A stretch of 64,000 nucleotides of DNA. Source: an uncultured Granulosicoccaceae bacterium (GTDB taxonomy: Bacteria > Pseudomonadota > Gammaproteobacteria > Granulosicoccales > Granulosicoccaceae). The stretch covers positions 1 to 64,000 of the forward strand of contig CAKZUP010000068.1 in NCBI GenBank assembly GCA_937922945.1. Direction: 5' to 3'. The notes beneath the pieces were generated by a model. That model was not told where the DNA came from, made no database searches, and saw only the letters and a program-made list of their open reading frames with translations. Position 1 is the stretch's first letter; every line of letters begins with the position of its first letter. Shown one piece after another: positions 45,959-55,788 of the stretch. Made by a program: the position numbers and the translations under genes.

Positions 45959-47068
45959 CGCCACCTTCTTGACCAGTGAATCGGTTTCCACGCCGGCTCG
46001 GTAACTGCCATCAAGTACGGCTTCCCACCACTCGCTGTTATCAAGATACCAATCCAGCGTTTTCTCGATACCCATTTCAAACGTTACCTTAGGCTCATAG
46101 CCCAACTCGGATTGAATTTTCTGTGTATCGATCGCATATCGGAAATCGTGTCCGGCGCGATCAGCAACGTACTCAATAAGCGAATTGCTGGCCTCTCCCT
46201 GGGTCGCGGGACAGTGAGGATACTTATCACGCAATTCCTGACTTGACTCAAATCGTTTATCGATTAATGAGCAAACCAAGTTGACAATATCAATGTTAGT
46301 CCACTCGTTACAACCGCCGATGTTATAAGTCTCGCCTAAACGGCCGTTCTTCAATACCAGATCGATACCTAAAGCATGATCTTCTACATACAGCCAGTCG
46401 CGAATATTTTTACCGTCACCATAAATAGGCAGTGCTTTGCCATGCAACACATTCAATATCATCAGCGGGATAAGCTTTTCCGGAAAATGATAAGGACCAT
46501 AATTGTTGGAGCAATTGCTGGTTGTGACCTGCAAGCCATACGTGTGGTGATACGAACGAACGAGAAAATCTGATGATGCCTTACTGGCCGAATACGGCGA
46601 ATTAGGCGCATAAGCCGTTTCTTCTGTGAAAGCCGGGTCTTGCATGTTCAGCGTGCCATACACTTCATCGGTTGAAACATGATGAAAACGATGATTATCC
46701 GCTGCCTGCTCTTCTATTTGCCAAACCTGTCTGGCGGCTTTTAACAAGCTGTAGGTACCCATAATATTGGCTTCGATAAAAGCATCAGGGCCTGTGATTG
46801 AACGATCAACATGACTTTCAGCAGCAAAATGAACAATCGTGTTTATCTGATGCAAGCGTAACAGCTGCATCATTTTTTCGGTATCGTTAATATCCGACTG
46901 AACCAGCTGGCATTGCTCATCGAGCACACCGTCCAGATTGTGTGGGTTGCCTGCATACGTTAACGCATCAACAATAACGATTTTATCGTCCGGATTGTGT
47001 TCACGACAATAACGTACAAAATTGGCACCTATAAATCCTGCAGCGCCTGTAACCAGCATGCTTCTCAT
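45956..47068 (-). CDS. rfbB: dTDP-glucose 4,6-dehydratase
   Basis: 370 residues. Rossmann TGAAGFIGANFVRY, the catalytic Asp-Glu pair in STDEVYG, and YSASKASSDF with the YxxxK. It converts dTDP-glucose to dTDP-4-keto-6-deoxyglucose, step two of dTDP-L-rhamnose synthesis. Its start overlaps rfbD by 4 bp. The glucose-1-phosphate thymidylyltransferase rfbA is not in the window. Confidence 0.93.
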   Translation of the reverse strand: MRSMLVTGAAGFIGANFVRYCREHNPDDKIVIVDALTYAGNPHNLDGVLDEQCQLVQSDINDTEKMMQLLRLHQINTIVHFAAESHVDRSITGPDAFIEANIMGTYSLLKAARQVWQIEEQAADNHRFHHVSTDEVYGTLNMQDPAFTEETAYAPNSPYSASKASSDFLVRSYHHTYGLQVTTSNCSNNYGPYHFPEKLIPLMILNVLHGKALPIYGDGKNIRDWLYVEDHALGIDLVLKNGRLGETYNIGGCNEWTNIDIVNLVCSLIDKRFESSQELRDKYPHCPATQGEASNSLIEYVADRAGHDFRYAIDTQKIQSELGYEPKVTFEMGIEKTLDWYLDNSEWWEAVLDGSYRAGVETDSLVKKVA

Positions 47069-47925
47069 GTTAATTCTCTCATCATATTACGCAGTTCCAC
47101 ACGCCAATGTGCGGCCTGCAAATCCAGGGTTTCCCAAGTGCTGGTGAGTTCCAGAACGCTATAGTTTGGTCTCGCAGCTGGTGTGGGATATTGGTCAGTC
47201 CGTAACGGTTTCACGATTGCTGGCTTATCAAGCAAGCCAAGTGCCAGTGCCTCTTCCATGATCGCTTGTGCAAAGTCGTACCAGCTCGCTGCACCCGCGT
47301 CGGTCCAATGCATGACGCCGGTGGCCCCTTGTTCGGCGGCATGCCAAAGCGCTCGGGCCAATGAGTTTGCCCAGGTCGGCGTACCGATCTGATCAGCAAT
47401 CACACCCACTTCTCCGCGCTCCTGCATCAGCCGCAGCATGGTTTTTACAAAATTATTACCGTGTGATGAATAGACCCATGCAGTGCGCACAATCAAACTG
47501 GAATCGGGCAAGATGGATTGTAATTTTTGTTCACCCGCCAACTTACTTTTGCCATAGACACTCACCGGACCAACGGCCGCATCAGTTTTAAATGGCATAG
47601 GCTTCGCCTCACCGAACACAAAATCGGTAGAAACATGAATAAGGCGTGCTTCAACTAATTGCGCGGCGTTAGCAAGATTGGCAACACCCGTGTCATTTAC
47701 CGCATGCGCAATTTCAGGCTCTGTTTCAGCTTTATCGACGGCCGTATAGGCGGCTGCATTGATTATGACGTCTGGCTTGTAGTCCACAACGCATTGCTTA
47801 ACGAACGCAGCATCGGTTATATCAAGACGGGGTTCGGGAGTATGAAGTGAAACTCCGTTTGGCTTGGTTCGTTGCAGCTCCCAAAAGAGTTGTCCACGCT
47901 CACTACCTGTTATCAATACCTGCAT
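47065..47925 (-). CDS. rfbD: dTDP-4-dehydrorhamnose reductase
   Basis: 286 residues. GSERGQLFWELQ at the N-terminus, INAAAYTAVDKAE, HVSTDFVF and VYGKSKLAGE with the catalytic YxxxK: the RmlD set. It reduces dTDP-4-keto-rhamnose to dTDP-L-rhamnose with NAD(P)H. It overlaps rfbB by 4 bp. A 370-bp gap separates it from rfbC. Confidence 0.92.
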   Translation of the reverse strand: MQVLITGSERGQLFWELQRTKPNGVSLHTPEPRLDITDAAFVKQCVVDYKPDVIINAAAYTAVDKAETEPEIAHAVNDTGVANLANAAQLVEARLIHVSTDFVFGEAKPMPFKTDAAVGPVSVYGKSKLAGEQKLQSILPDSSLIVRTAWVYSSHGNNFVKTMLRLMQERGEVGVIADQIGTPTWANSLARALWHAAEQGATGVMHWTDAGAASWYDFAQAIMEEALALGLLDKPAIVKPLRTDQYPTPAARPNYSVLELTSTWETLDLQAAHWRVELRNMMRELT

Positions 47926-48298
47926 AAGAAATATTTAATCGGATGTATTCGAAGTGGTTACGGACGGTGCCATCGTTAAAATGCATTATCAGGTTGAACT
48001 TAGTGCATTTTTTGCGCCGATTAATGCGATTTCTGTTGATTTGAATCAACTAAACAGATCAGCGTGACATTTATTTGACTGACATTGCGCGTACAGCCGC
48101 GCACTAAATTACCGAGAAACAGTACAGACAAACAATACCGAGAAAACAAGTCTGAATAAGGATGTCTGAACTGCCCAAACAATGCAGTGTTCAGACACTG
48201 TGCAATCCCGACACAACCGTTAATGGTGCACGGGTAATAGTGCATGGGTAATCGTGCATGGGTAATCGTGTATGGGTAATCGTGTATGGGACAGACAG
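47926..48298. other. Intergenic stretch between rfbD and rfbC
   Basis: 373 bp with no gene. It contains the tandem 14-bp array at 48226-48290 and a duplicated TACCGAGAAA near 48108 and 48138. rfbD likely has its own promoter here. Confidence 0.5.
48226..48290. repeat. 14-bp tandem repeat, four and a half copies
   Basis: Units of the form GTGCATGGGTAATC at 48226-48239, 48240-48253, 48254-48267, 48268-48281 and a partial 48282-48290. Later units change GTGC to GTGT. Placed just after the rfbC stop. Confidence 0.95.
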
Positions 48299-48847
48299 CT
48301 AAGGGAACGCGTCTGCCTCAGATAGTGGCTTGCCAGCCTGATCTTTAGCTGCCAGCTGCGTTTCAACGCCGGCCACTAATGGCCACTCTATACCCACGCT
48401 GGCATCATTCCACAGTAAGCTGCGCTCGTATTCGGGTGCATAAATATCGGAACACTTGTATTGGAAGTCTGCAGAGGCTGACATGACATAGAAACCATGC
48501 GCAAAACCGGGCGGAATCCACAGTTGGCGCTTGTTCTCTTCCGATAAAATCACCCCGACCCATTGGCCGAACTGGTGAGAGAGTCTGCGCATATCCACGG
48601 CGACATCGAACACCTCACCTGCAGTGCAGCGCACGAGTTTTCCCTGAGGGTGCTTAATCTGATAGTGCAAGCCGCGCAGAACGCCCTGTGATGAGCGACT
48701 GTGATTGTCTTGAACAAATTGAATATTCATTCCGGCTTTCTGGAAAGCAGCGTCGCTCCAGGTTTCGAGAAAAAAGCCCCGATCATCTCCAAACACACTT
48801 GGCTCGATGATCTTAACGTCATCTAATTCGGTATCGATTACATTCAT
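48299..48847 (-). CDS. rfbC: dTDP-4-dehydrorhamnose 3,5-epimerase
   Basis: 182 residues from ATG 48847; the frame opens at 48892 but the extension is not RmlC-like. Cupin-like core: FGDDRGFFLETW, FVQDNHSRSSQGVLRGLHYQ with the catalytic His, and LWIPPGFAHGF. It epimerises dTDP-4-keto-6-deoxyglucose. It is separated from rfbD by 373 bp containing a repeat array, which is unusual for this gene set. Confidence 0.92.
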   Translation of the reverse strand: MNVIDTELDDVKIIEPSVFGDDRGFFLETWSDAAFQKAGMNIQFVQDNHSRSSQGVLRGLHYQIKHPQGKLVRCTAGEVFDVAVDMRRLSHQFGQWVGVILSEENKRQLWIPPGFAHGFYVMSASADFQYKCSDIYAPEYERSLLWNDASVGIEWPLVAGVETQLAAKDQAGKPLSEADAFP

Positions 48848-48912
48848 GGTCGCAAAGCGTCTTAAGCAATTATCTGACACAGAGAAGCACAAGCTGTTCC
48901 AGCCAACGATTT

Positions 48913-49377
48913 TCAGCCCTCAGCCATGGCTAAAATGGCGTTCCATTCAGCTTTGGTCACCGGCATGATAGAGAGTCGGTTACCTTTTTTTAACAGAGTC
49001 ATGGTGCTGATTTTCTTGTTTTGCTTTAAATCAGTGAGCGGAATAATTTCTTTGAACTTCTTTTTGAATTTCACATCGACCATGCACCAACGAGGATTCT
49101 CTGGTGTGGCCTTTGGGTCGTAATACCCAGATTCCGGGTCGAGCGCCGTATGATCGTCGTAGGCCTCTTTCACAATTTCCACTGTGCCAACAATTCCGGG
49201 CACTGCGCAACTCGAATGATAAAAAAAGGCCATATCACCTTTTTTCATGTCATCGCGCATCATGTTGCGGGCCTGATAGTTCCTGATGCCATCCCAATGA
49301 TCTTTTTTTCCAGGCATCTTGCGTAGATCGTCGATGCTAAAAGCGTCTGGTTCTGATTTTAACAACCAATAGTTCAT
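48913..49377 (-). CDS. EVE domain protein
   Basis: 154 residues. MNYWLLKSEPDAFSIDDL, WDGIRNYQARN, GDMAFFYHSS and NPRWCMVDVKF are the signature of the EVE/Thy28 family, a PUA-like fold that binds modified bases in DNA or RNA. Such genes occur widely, sometimes near ribosome or repair functions. Precise role unknown. Start ATG 49377; its neighbour rfbC begins 66 bp downstream. Confidence 0.9.
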   Translation of the reverse strand: MNYWLLKSEPDAFSIDDLRKMPGKKDHWDGIRNYQARNMMRDDMKKGDMAFFYHSSCAVPGIVGTVEIVKEAYDDHTALDPESGYYDPKATPENPRWCMVDVKFKKKFKEIIPLTDLKQNKKISTMTLLKKGNRLSIMPVTKAEWNAILAMAEG

Positions 49378-49478
49378 ATCACTCTCTTGCTAATGAGCAA
49401 CTCCGTCACGTTCAATAAAAAAGATCTTACAGCCCAAAGCCAGGCTCGACATTGTAAACACAACTTCGTACGCACAAA

Positions 49479-49503
49479 AAAGGGTGCGACCAGCGCACCC
49501 TTT
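49479..49503 (-). terminator. Terminator of the Gly-rich protein gene
   Basis: AAAGGGTGCG (49479-49488), loop ACCAG, CGCACCCTTT (49494-49503), with an A-run on the left that reads as a T-run on the minus strand. It lies about 75 bp after the stop of the 100-residue gene. Confidence 0.85.
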
Positions 49504-49515
49504 CACTTCTACTTG

Positions 49516-49560
49516 AATGTGTAACTCAAGCATGTAACTCAAGCTAAACAACTCAAGCTA
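49516..49560. repeat. 13-14-bp tandem repeat, about three copies
   Basis: The block TGTAACTCAAGC recurs, with the last copy degenerate (AAACAACTCAAGC). It lies between the terminator and the stop codon of the Gly-rich gene. Confidence 0.85.
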
Positions 49561-49580
49561 GCTATATCGTATGGCGGCTG

Positions 49581-49883
49581 TTAACCTCCGATCATACCAA
49601 CGATCGCCTGAACAATACCACCGGCACCTGCACCAGCCGCCAGTCCACCAACCATTTGGCCGATATTCAACTTACCAGATGCAGCTGCATCACCAGCAGC
49701 TGCAGCGTCACCACCGCGGCCCATGAGACCACCAACAGCACCACCACCTAACAAACCACCTATCGGTCCGGCCAATTGGCTCAGCATACCGCCTGCACCA
49801 CCGCCCATCAGACTTTGAACGACTTCACCACCAAGGAAACCGCCACCGCCACCTAGCAGTGCTGAAATAATTGTACCCAACAT
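49581..49883 (-). CDS. Small glycine-rich protein, membrane-active looking
   Basis: 100 residues, almost half Gly/Ala, with GGxxGG and GxxxG glycine-zipper runs, no charged stretch longer than three residues and no classical signal peptide. I do not recognise a family. It has its own terminator and stands alone with 450 bp upstream. Such Gly/Ala zipper proteins include membrane-interacting peptides and toxins or bacteriocin-like polypeptides, but nothing here proves it. Start ATG 49883. Confidence 0.65.
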   Translation of the reverse strand: MLGTIISALLGGGGGFLGGEVVQSLMGGGAGGMLSQLAGPIGGLLGGGAVGGLMGRGGDAAAAGDAAASGKLNIGQMVGGLAAGAGAGGIVQAIVGMIGG

Positions 49884-50338
49884 ATCGAAAACCCTCGTTT
49901 ACATTAATAACCCGCTCTTAAATGAATAAAAGCGCTGAGCATGCAGGGACCAAAATAACGCATGCAACGATTCGATACGTACCTTGTATGTTCTTTCACT
50001 GTACGAAGCGAAAAAACAAACCGCTCTTACGAATCAATAAACAAACTATGCGTCAACAAATTTTCCGGAGTATTCACATGCAAACAGTTAAGCGAATTTA
50101 ATCGTCCCTCGCCACTCCTGCCCAATATGATAAGCGCTAACACTGCCTGATCAATAGAGCTGCGCACGTTAAAGATAGTGAATTGCACCAGAATGAAGCT
50201 CTGACGCCGTTTAAGTGTATTAAATCACCGAATATGGCACTGTTGTTTACAAAAAAAACAGGCCTGTTACCATGAAGTCGCCTGTTTATTGACTGATTTG
50301 TTCGACCCGTCTATTAAATTTTTAAAGTTAAAAAGTGC
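49884..50338. other. Intergenic stretch of about 455 bp
   Basis: Upstream regions of the Gly-rich gene (-) and the Fe-S protein gene (+). A hairpin at 50256-50287 (AAACAGGC and GCCTGTTT, 16-base loop, A-run before, T-rich after) may be a weak bidirectional terminator. A 62-codon ORF at 49962-50150 (+) has no family and no ribosome binding site; not accepted as a gene. Confidence 0.4.
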
Positions 50339-51094
50339 ATGTCTATAAATTTGATTCTCGATACCCATGGTTTAATCGTCCATACGTTTGCGTATAACAC
50401 GCTGCCCAACACAATCAAACAACGGTTTAATAAAACTCAACAAACCGATTACAACAACCGCTTCCTCAATCTTATGGCTAACGTTGGTGGAAAACTCTGG
50501 ACACAGATGAACGCCTGCGAATGGGTTGACGTTCAAACCACTGCAGATAGTAGCAATACACACAAGAATAAAAACTGGTTCGATGAACGCAGTTCGAACA
50601 TCGTTCACGAATTATTGGAGTCAAGCGGCTTACAAGACAATGCAACGATTATTTATCCGGGCGCATTACCTGCTCCACTGATTTTGCTGGGCGAATTAGC
50701 CGGTTGGAGTTCCCCATCACCACTTGGATTAGGTGTAAACCACAGCTATGGTCCTTGGTTCGCCTACCGGGCCCTATTTGTAACCGATGAGCCACTCGGG
50801 CCAGTATCAAATCAGGAAGCCATGGCGATAGCAGCACAAACCCCCTCACCGTGCGTCAATTGTGCGGCACCTTGCGTAAGCGCATGTCCGGCAAAAGCGG
50901 TAAAAAAGGATGACTCATTTGATATTCATCGATGTGCAGCTTATCGCATTAGCGATACAACCACTTGCGCAACACTGTGTCATGCAAGAAATGCTTGTCC
51001 GATTGGCAGCGACTACCGATATTCAAACGACCAGCATAGTTATCACATGACACGTGCACTGGATGCATTACAACAGTGGGCAAACCGGGGCTAA
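50339..51094 (+). CDS. 4Fe-4S protein with QueG-like ferredoxin part
   Basis: 251 residues. Near the C-terminus lie eight cysteines in the ferredoxin pattern CVNCAAPCVSACPAKAV and CATLCHARNACPIG, with RCAAYR, resembling epoxyqueuosine reductase QueG or reductive-dehalogenase-like proteins. The N-terminal cobalamin-binding part of QueG is not recognisable. Predicted cytosolic redox enzyme or electron-transfer partner. It converges with the dehydrogenase gene, overlapping by 4 bp. Confidence 0.72.
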   Translation: MSINLILDTHGLIVHTFAYNTLPNTIKQRFNKTQQTDYNNRFLNLMANVGGKLWTQMNACEWVDVQTTADSSNTHKNKNWFDERSSNIVHELLESSGLQDNATIIYPGALPAPLILLGELAGWSSPSPLGLGVNHSYGPWFAYRALFVTDEPLGPVSNQEAMAIAAQTPSPCVNCAAPCVSACPAKAVKKDDSFDIHRCAAYRISDTTTCATLCHARNACPIGSDYRYSNDQHSYHMTRALDALQQWANRG

Positions 51095-53562
51095 GCGTCG
51101 CCGTCACCACGCATACGGGCCCCGGCAGGATCGTACATGGCGCGCAAACTGGCTTTGGCAGAATACACAGTGCCGCCCACATCAATTCCCCACTCCCTTC
51201 CATCAAGCCAGGCCTGGTCTATAGCATCAGAATGCTTTACGTATCCGAGGCCGACAGAGGCACCAAGTGTATGACCGTAGTTACCAGATGTAAGGTAGCC
51301 AACGCAGTCACCGTTACTCAAGATAGGCTCATTGTGATAGAAGATCGGCTCTGGGTCGTCTAACAGAAACTGCACCAGTCGTTTGTGCATATGCGACCTG
51401 GACTCTTTTTGAGCCGCTATTGCATCGTAGCCTTTAAATTTTACGCCTTTGTCCATCGCACAAACGAATCCAATGCCGGCTTCCAATGGCGTATCCTCGC
51501 CAGCAATGTCATGGCCATAGTGTAGAAACTTTTTTTCAGTCCGGCAGCTGTCCAGTGCATGTAATCCGGCAAGCACCAAACCATGCCCTTTACCCGCTTC
51601 CCAAAGGGCATCAAACACGGTTGTCGCCATCTCTACTGGTGCCAGTATTTCCCATCCCATTTCACCGACGAACGAAACTCGCGAGATACGCACAGGTGCA
51701 TAACCGACTTCTGCGCTCACCGTTTTGCCAAAGGGAAACGCACCACTGGAAAGATCCATGTTGACCAAGGGCTCGAGCATGGCACGACTGTTTGGCCCCA
51801 TGACTCCAAGCATGGTCCACTGATTCGTCACATCACTAACAAAGCAGTGGCTGTTGCTATCGATGTGCTGCTTCAACCAATCCAGATCTTTGTGCGCATT
51901 GGCCGCCGCACCAATTGCCATAAATTCGGTTTCACCAAGGCGCAGAACGGTCAGGTCGGCTTCAATACCACCTCGACCGTTCAACCACGTTGTGTAAACC
52001 ATACGATCGATAGCAATATCGATATTGGCAGAACATATATGTTGCAACGACGCTAGTGCATCATTACCTTGGATAAGAAACTTGGTGAAAGTAGATTGAT
52101 CGAAAAGCGCAACCTGTTCCCTTGCGGCTTTATGCTCGGCGGCAGAGTAGTCGAACCAGTTTTGCCGGCCAAAACTGTATTCATATTCTGGTTTGACGCC
52201 AACAGGTGCGAACCAATTCGGTCTTTCCCAACCCGCCACCTGACCAAAACAGGCGTTGTGTTCGCTCAGTCGTTGATGTATCGGGGATAACCGAACTTCT
52301 CTGGCTGTTTCAAATTGACGAAACGGAAAATGATTCTCGTACAACAATCCAAGTGACTCTTCAACGCGTTCTTCGATAAATTTTTGCGTTCCCATAAAAG
52401 GAAACATGCGTCGAATATCGTTACTCCACATATCAAGTGGTGACAAACCATCGTTCATCCACTCAGCACAAACTTTTCCTAAACCACCAGCGCTTTGAAT
52501 ACCAACTGAATTTAATCCTGCTGCAACGAAATAACCCTGCACATCGGGTACCTGACCAACGTGAAACTGATCGTCTGGTGTAAACGACTCTGGTCCACAA
52601 AAAAAGCTTCGCCATCCCATATCGGCAAGCATGGGTACGCGCACCATGGCGTCTTCGAGCACTGGCATCAACTGCTCTTCCATGTGCCCAGGTAGTTCGT
52701 CGAAACAAAAATCATCGGGGATTCCTGCCTGCCCCCAACTTCTGGCGTTCTTCTCAAAAGCCCCGACCAGCAAACCACCGGCATCCTCTTTTATGTAAAC
52801 GCATTTATCATGGTCGCGCAGCACGGGCAAATCGGCTTTGATATCAGCATGCTTTTCGGTAACCGCGTAATAGTGTTCGCACGCATGCAATGGCACGTTA
52901 ATGTTGTTCCGACGGCCTAACTCTCTTGCCCACATACCGCCACAGTTCACCACGAAGTCGGTTTTGATTAACCCTTTTTCGGTCTCCACACCAGTTACTT
53001 TGCCGTTTTCAATCATGACATCGTTAACCAGCACATTCTCTAGGCACTGTGCACCACGCAGGCGCGCACCTTTTATAAACGCAGTGGTTACTTCTATCGG
53101 GTTAGCTTTGCCATCATGTGCAACGAAAGTTCCACCTATAAGATCGTCGGTTTTAACAAAAGGGAAAAGGCTGGCGATTTCTTCTGGCGTAACCAGATCG
53201 ACTTTTGTGACACCGAAAGCATTGTTCATTGAAGCAATCCGACGAAGCTCTTCCCAACGATTATTCGAGTGGGCGATGCTGAGACTGCCAACCTGACGAA
53301 AGCCGGTTGACTGGCCTGTTTCTGCTTCGAGTTCATGCAGCAGATTCATGGAATACTCACTTAATCGAGCATGGCTTTCATGGGCGCGAACGGTACCAAT
53401 AAGTCCGGCCGCATGCCACGTGGTGCCACAAGCAAATTGCTTGCGCTCAAGCAGCACTACATCTTGCCAACCCAGTTTTGCCAAATGATACGCAACACTG
53501 GCGCCCGTTACACCGCCACCAATGATGACCGCGCTAGCGCGAGTCGGAAAAGCATCTGACAT
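51091..53562 (-). CDS. FAD-dependent dehydrogenase of the dimethylglycine/sarcosine family
   Basis: 823 residues. Rossmann GGGVTGASVAYHLAKLGW, then CGTTWHAAG with His50 at the position where mammalian dimethylglycine dehydrogenase carries covalently bound FAD, then a GcvT-like folate domain in the C-terminal half (MDKGVKFKG...). It oxidises N-methylated glycine, passing the one-carbon unit to tetrahydrofolate. Possible role in betaine breakdown, which would fit the Rieske oxygenase at 4.7 kb, but they are far apart. Confidence 0.88.
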   Translation of the reverse strand: MSDAFPTRASAVIIGGGVTGASVAYHLAKLGWQDVVLLERKQFACGTTWHAAGLIGTVRAHESHARLSEYSMNLLHELEAETGQSTGFRQVGSLSIAHSNNRWEELRRIASMNNAFGVTKVDLVTPEEIASLFPFVKTDDLIGGTFVAHDGKANPIEVTTAFIKGARLRGAQCLENVLVNDVMIENGKVTGVETEKGLIKTDFVVNCGGMWARELGRRNNINVPLHACEHYYAVTEKHADIKADLPVLRDHDKCVYIKEDAGGLLVGAFEKNARSWGQAGIPDDFCFDELPGHMEEQLMPVLEDAMVRVPMLADMGWRSFFCGPESFTPDDQFHVGQVPDVQGYFVAAGLNSVGIQSAGGLGKVCAEWMNDGLSPLDMWSNDIRRMFPFMGTQKFIEERVEESLGLLYENHFPFRQFETAREVRLSPIHQRLSEHNACFGQVAGWERPNWFAPVGVKPEYEYSFGRQNWFDYSAAEHKAAREQVALFDQSTFTKFLIQGNDALASLQHICSANIDIAIDRMVYTTWLNGRGGIEADLTVLRLGETEFMAIGAAANAHKDLDWLKQHIDSNSHCFVSDVTNQWTMLGVMGPNSRAMLEPLVNMDLSSGAFPFGKTVSAEVGYAPVRISRVSFVGEMGWEILAPVEMATTVFDALWEAGKGHGLVLAGLHALDSCRTEKKFLHYGHDIAGEDTPLEAGIGFVCAMDKGVKFKGYDAIAAQKESRSHMHKRLVQFLLDDPEPIFYHNEPILSNGDCVGYLTSGNYGHTLGASVGLGYVKHSDAIDQAWLDGREWGIDVGGTVYSAKASLRAMYDPAGARMRGDGDA

Positions 53563-53811
53563 GTCTCAAAACTCCCAATAATATGTCTGAAAATCGCCAG
53601 CTATGGAACGTCGCCATTTTGGCCCAACCGGACTAAACTGCTACCACACTTGTTGTACCAAAATCCGGGGTTGTAGCGCTGGTCAGTATTATAGGGCGCA
53701 TGGTGCCAGCGTCGGTGCGGGAACACGTTTTCCCAAGCAATCCTGTGCATTCGAAGGTACAGACTGCATTCACACGATTGACGATCAAGCTAACCAAGCA
53801 TGTCTGCAGTG

Positions 53812-54318
53812 TCAGTGCTGATGCTCGCGATAGAGTTGCCATATAGAGGAAAACGTCATCGCGAACGCGCTTTGATCTGATTTAAGCCACGCATCAAGCG
53901 CAGATTCGCTAACCCATTTCCCATCTTCAACTTCATCCAGACAAAGCGTGATAGGAGCATCGGAAACAGCTCGATACACCCGAACGAATTCAAAACCGTT
54001 TTCCGAGGATGGGGGAATCCGACCAATCTCGTGCAGATCGTTGGCTGATACAGCCACACCCAGCTCCTCATGCAATTCTCGCACGGCACAATTAAGGTAA
54101 GTCTCCCCAGCATCGACATGACCTGCTGCGCTGGTATCCCAAAGCCCCGGATTTGTGTCCTTGATTTTGGAGCGCAATTGCATAAATACTTGCTCGGCAG
54201 AATTGAACAATAATATGTGTGTGGCGCGATGCCTCAGATTGTCGCTGTGAACACGGCTACGCGTCGCCTGCCCAATCACTTCATCTTGCTCGTTCACAAC
54301 ATCTAGCATCTCTTCCAT
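53812..54318 (-). CDS. Nudix hydrolase
   Basis: 168 residues from ATG 54318 (MEEMLDVV); the frame opens at 54432 but the extension is hydrophobic and not Nudix-like. The Nudix box GHVDAGETYLNCAVRELHEELGV matches GX5EX7REUXEEXGU. The N-terminus MLDVVNEQDEVIGQA and following HILLFN resemble the YfcD-like group. Substrate unknown; a nucleoside diphosphate derivative. Confidence 0.87.
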   Translation of the reverse strand: MEEMLDVVNEQDEVIGQATRSRVHSDNLRHRATHILLFNSAEQVFMQLRSKIKDTNPGLWDTSAAGHVDAGETYLNCAVRELHEELGVAVSANDLHEIGRIPPSSENGFEFVRVYRAVSDAPITLCLDEVEDGKWVSESALDAWLKSDQSAFAMTFSSIWQLYREHQH

Positions 54319-54456
54319 ACCGACAGGGTAACTGGCACCACCGCCGTACTGCAAGCCCCGCAAAACTGACTTGTGTGAAAAGACAACCAAGCCATAAATC
54401 AGACTACAATAGGCGAGCACCAACAAGGTCACCCAACTACCTAAGGAGCCTTTATT

Positions 54457-55788
54457 GTGAGCGTCTGGCTCGAACGACGATCATCTCGACACACCGACAA
54501 CGCGCGAGGATTTAACAGCACTCGTGAAGACAGTCAGTTTCAGCGCGACCGTGCCAGAATTATCCATAGCGCCTCGTTTCGCTCGTTACAATCCAAAACA
54601 CAGGTTCTCGGGTTGGGCGAGAGTGATTTTTATCGAACACGCCTCACCCATTCGCTTGAAGTAGCGCAAATCGGATCGGGCATTTGTGAGTGGTTAAGAG
54701 ATCAACCATCCAACGCTGAACATGAAAAGCGTATCCCTTCTTTCAGCCTGATAGAAGCAATCTGCCTTGCTCACGACATTGGCCACTCGCCTTTCGGGCA
54801 CGGCGGGGAAGTAGCCATGAATACCATGATGCGCGATCACGGTGGGTTTGAAGCAAATGGTCAAACGCTTCGCATCATCGCAAGACTCGGGGAATTTTCC
54901 GCTGACTGTGGCCTCGACCTTACGCGCAGAACCATGCTCGGCACCATCAAGTACCCCGCATTCTATTCAGATACGGTGCGTTACAGCCAACCCGCTGACG
55001 ATGACAAAAGCGGTGCGGACAACCAGTACCTGAACATTGATCACTGGGCTCCTCCCAAGTGTATCTACGACAATGAAGCAGACGTTCTCGAATGGTTACT
55101 TGAGCCGTTTTCTCAGGCTGACAAAGACTTGTTTTTGTCTTTACGCACACCCGATAAAGGCCATCTGCGCACACGTTTCAAACCGTTTGATACCAGCATC
55201 ATGGAATTAGCCGATGACATTGCCTACGGCGTGCATGATCTTGAGGATGCGCTGGCATTGGGTCTGGTAGACCGGGATACCTGGTTAAGCAAGGTATCGG
55301 ATGTCATCGCACAAATGGACGACAACCCCGTTAAAGAGAAACTCGAACAGTACAATACTGATTTATTCAGCCAGTCGGCAAAGGATCGTAAACACGCGAT
55401 TAGCCGTCTGGTCGGTTATTTCATTTTGCACATACATCTAATTGAGCTCGACGAATTTCAGGATCCTATGTTGCGCCTCCAAGTACAGATGGAGCCCGAG
55501 GCTTACAAGATTCTGTTACTGATTAAAGATTTTGTTATGCAGCACGTCATCTTGCGGCCGGAATTGCAAATGCTGCAATACAAAGGGCAACAGGTCATGG
55601 TCAAACTATTTGATATATTTGCCTCGAACCCCAACCGACTGTTGCCAACCACGGTACTGGAGGCGTATGAACAGGAAGGTTATCGTGCCATTGCTGATTA
55701 TCTTGCGCACATGACCGATGTATCAGCCGGCAAGCTCTATCACAAGCTACTCAGCCCAACTTCAGGCTCTATATTTGACAGAACCTGA
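54457..55788 (+). CDS. dgt: Deoxyguanosinetriphosphate triphosphohydrolase family protein
   Basis: 443 residues. HD-domain motifs: TRLTHSLEVAQIG, LAHDIGHSPFGHGGE and MELADDIAYGVHDLEDA. It splits dNTPs into nucleoside and triphosphate. The start is GTG 54457 with a strong AAGGAG 9 bases upstream. This branch may act on several dNTPs. It could also help restrict phage, as dGTPases do in other bacteria. Confidence 0.9.
   Translation: MSVWLERRSSRHTDNARGFNSTREDSQFQRDRARIIHSASFRSLQSKTQVLGLGESDFYRTRLTHSLEVAQIGSGICEWLRDQPSNAEHEKRIPSFSLIEAICLAHDIGHSPFGHGGEVAMNTMMRDHGGFEANGQTLRIIARLGEFSADCGLDLTRRTMLGTIKYPAFYSDTVRYSQPADDDKSGADNQYLNIDHWAPPKCIYDNEADVLEWLLEPFSQADKDLFLSLRTPDKGHLRTRFKPFDTSIMELADDIAYGVHDLEDALALGLVDRDTWLSKVSDVIAQMDDNPVKEKLEQYNTDLFSQSAKDRKHAISRLVGYFILHIHLIELDEFQDPMLRLQVQMEPEAYKILLLIKDFVMQHVILRPELQMLQYKGQQVMVKLFDIFASNPNRLLPTTVLEAYEQEGYRAIADYLAHMTDVSAGKLYHKLLSPTSGSIFDRT

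Noticed and set aside
47926-48298. Hidden rfbA fragment in the rfbD-rfbC gap
   Set aside because: No nucleotidyltransferase motif (GGxGTRL) in any frame; only repeats.
49962-50150. 62-codon ORF on the plus strand
   Set aside because: No ribosome binding site, no homologous pattern and atypical composition.
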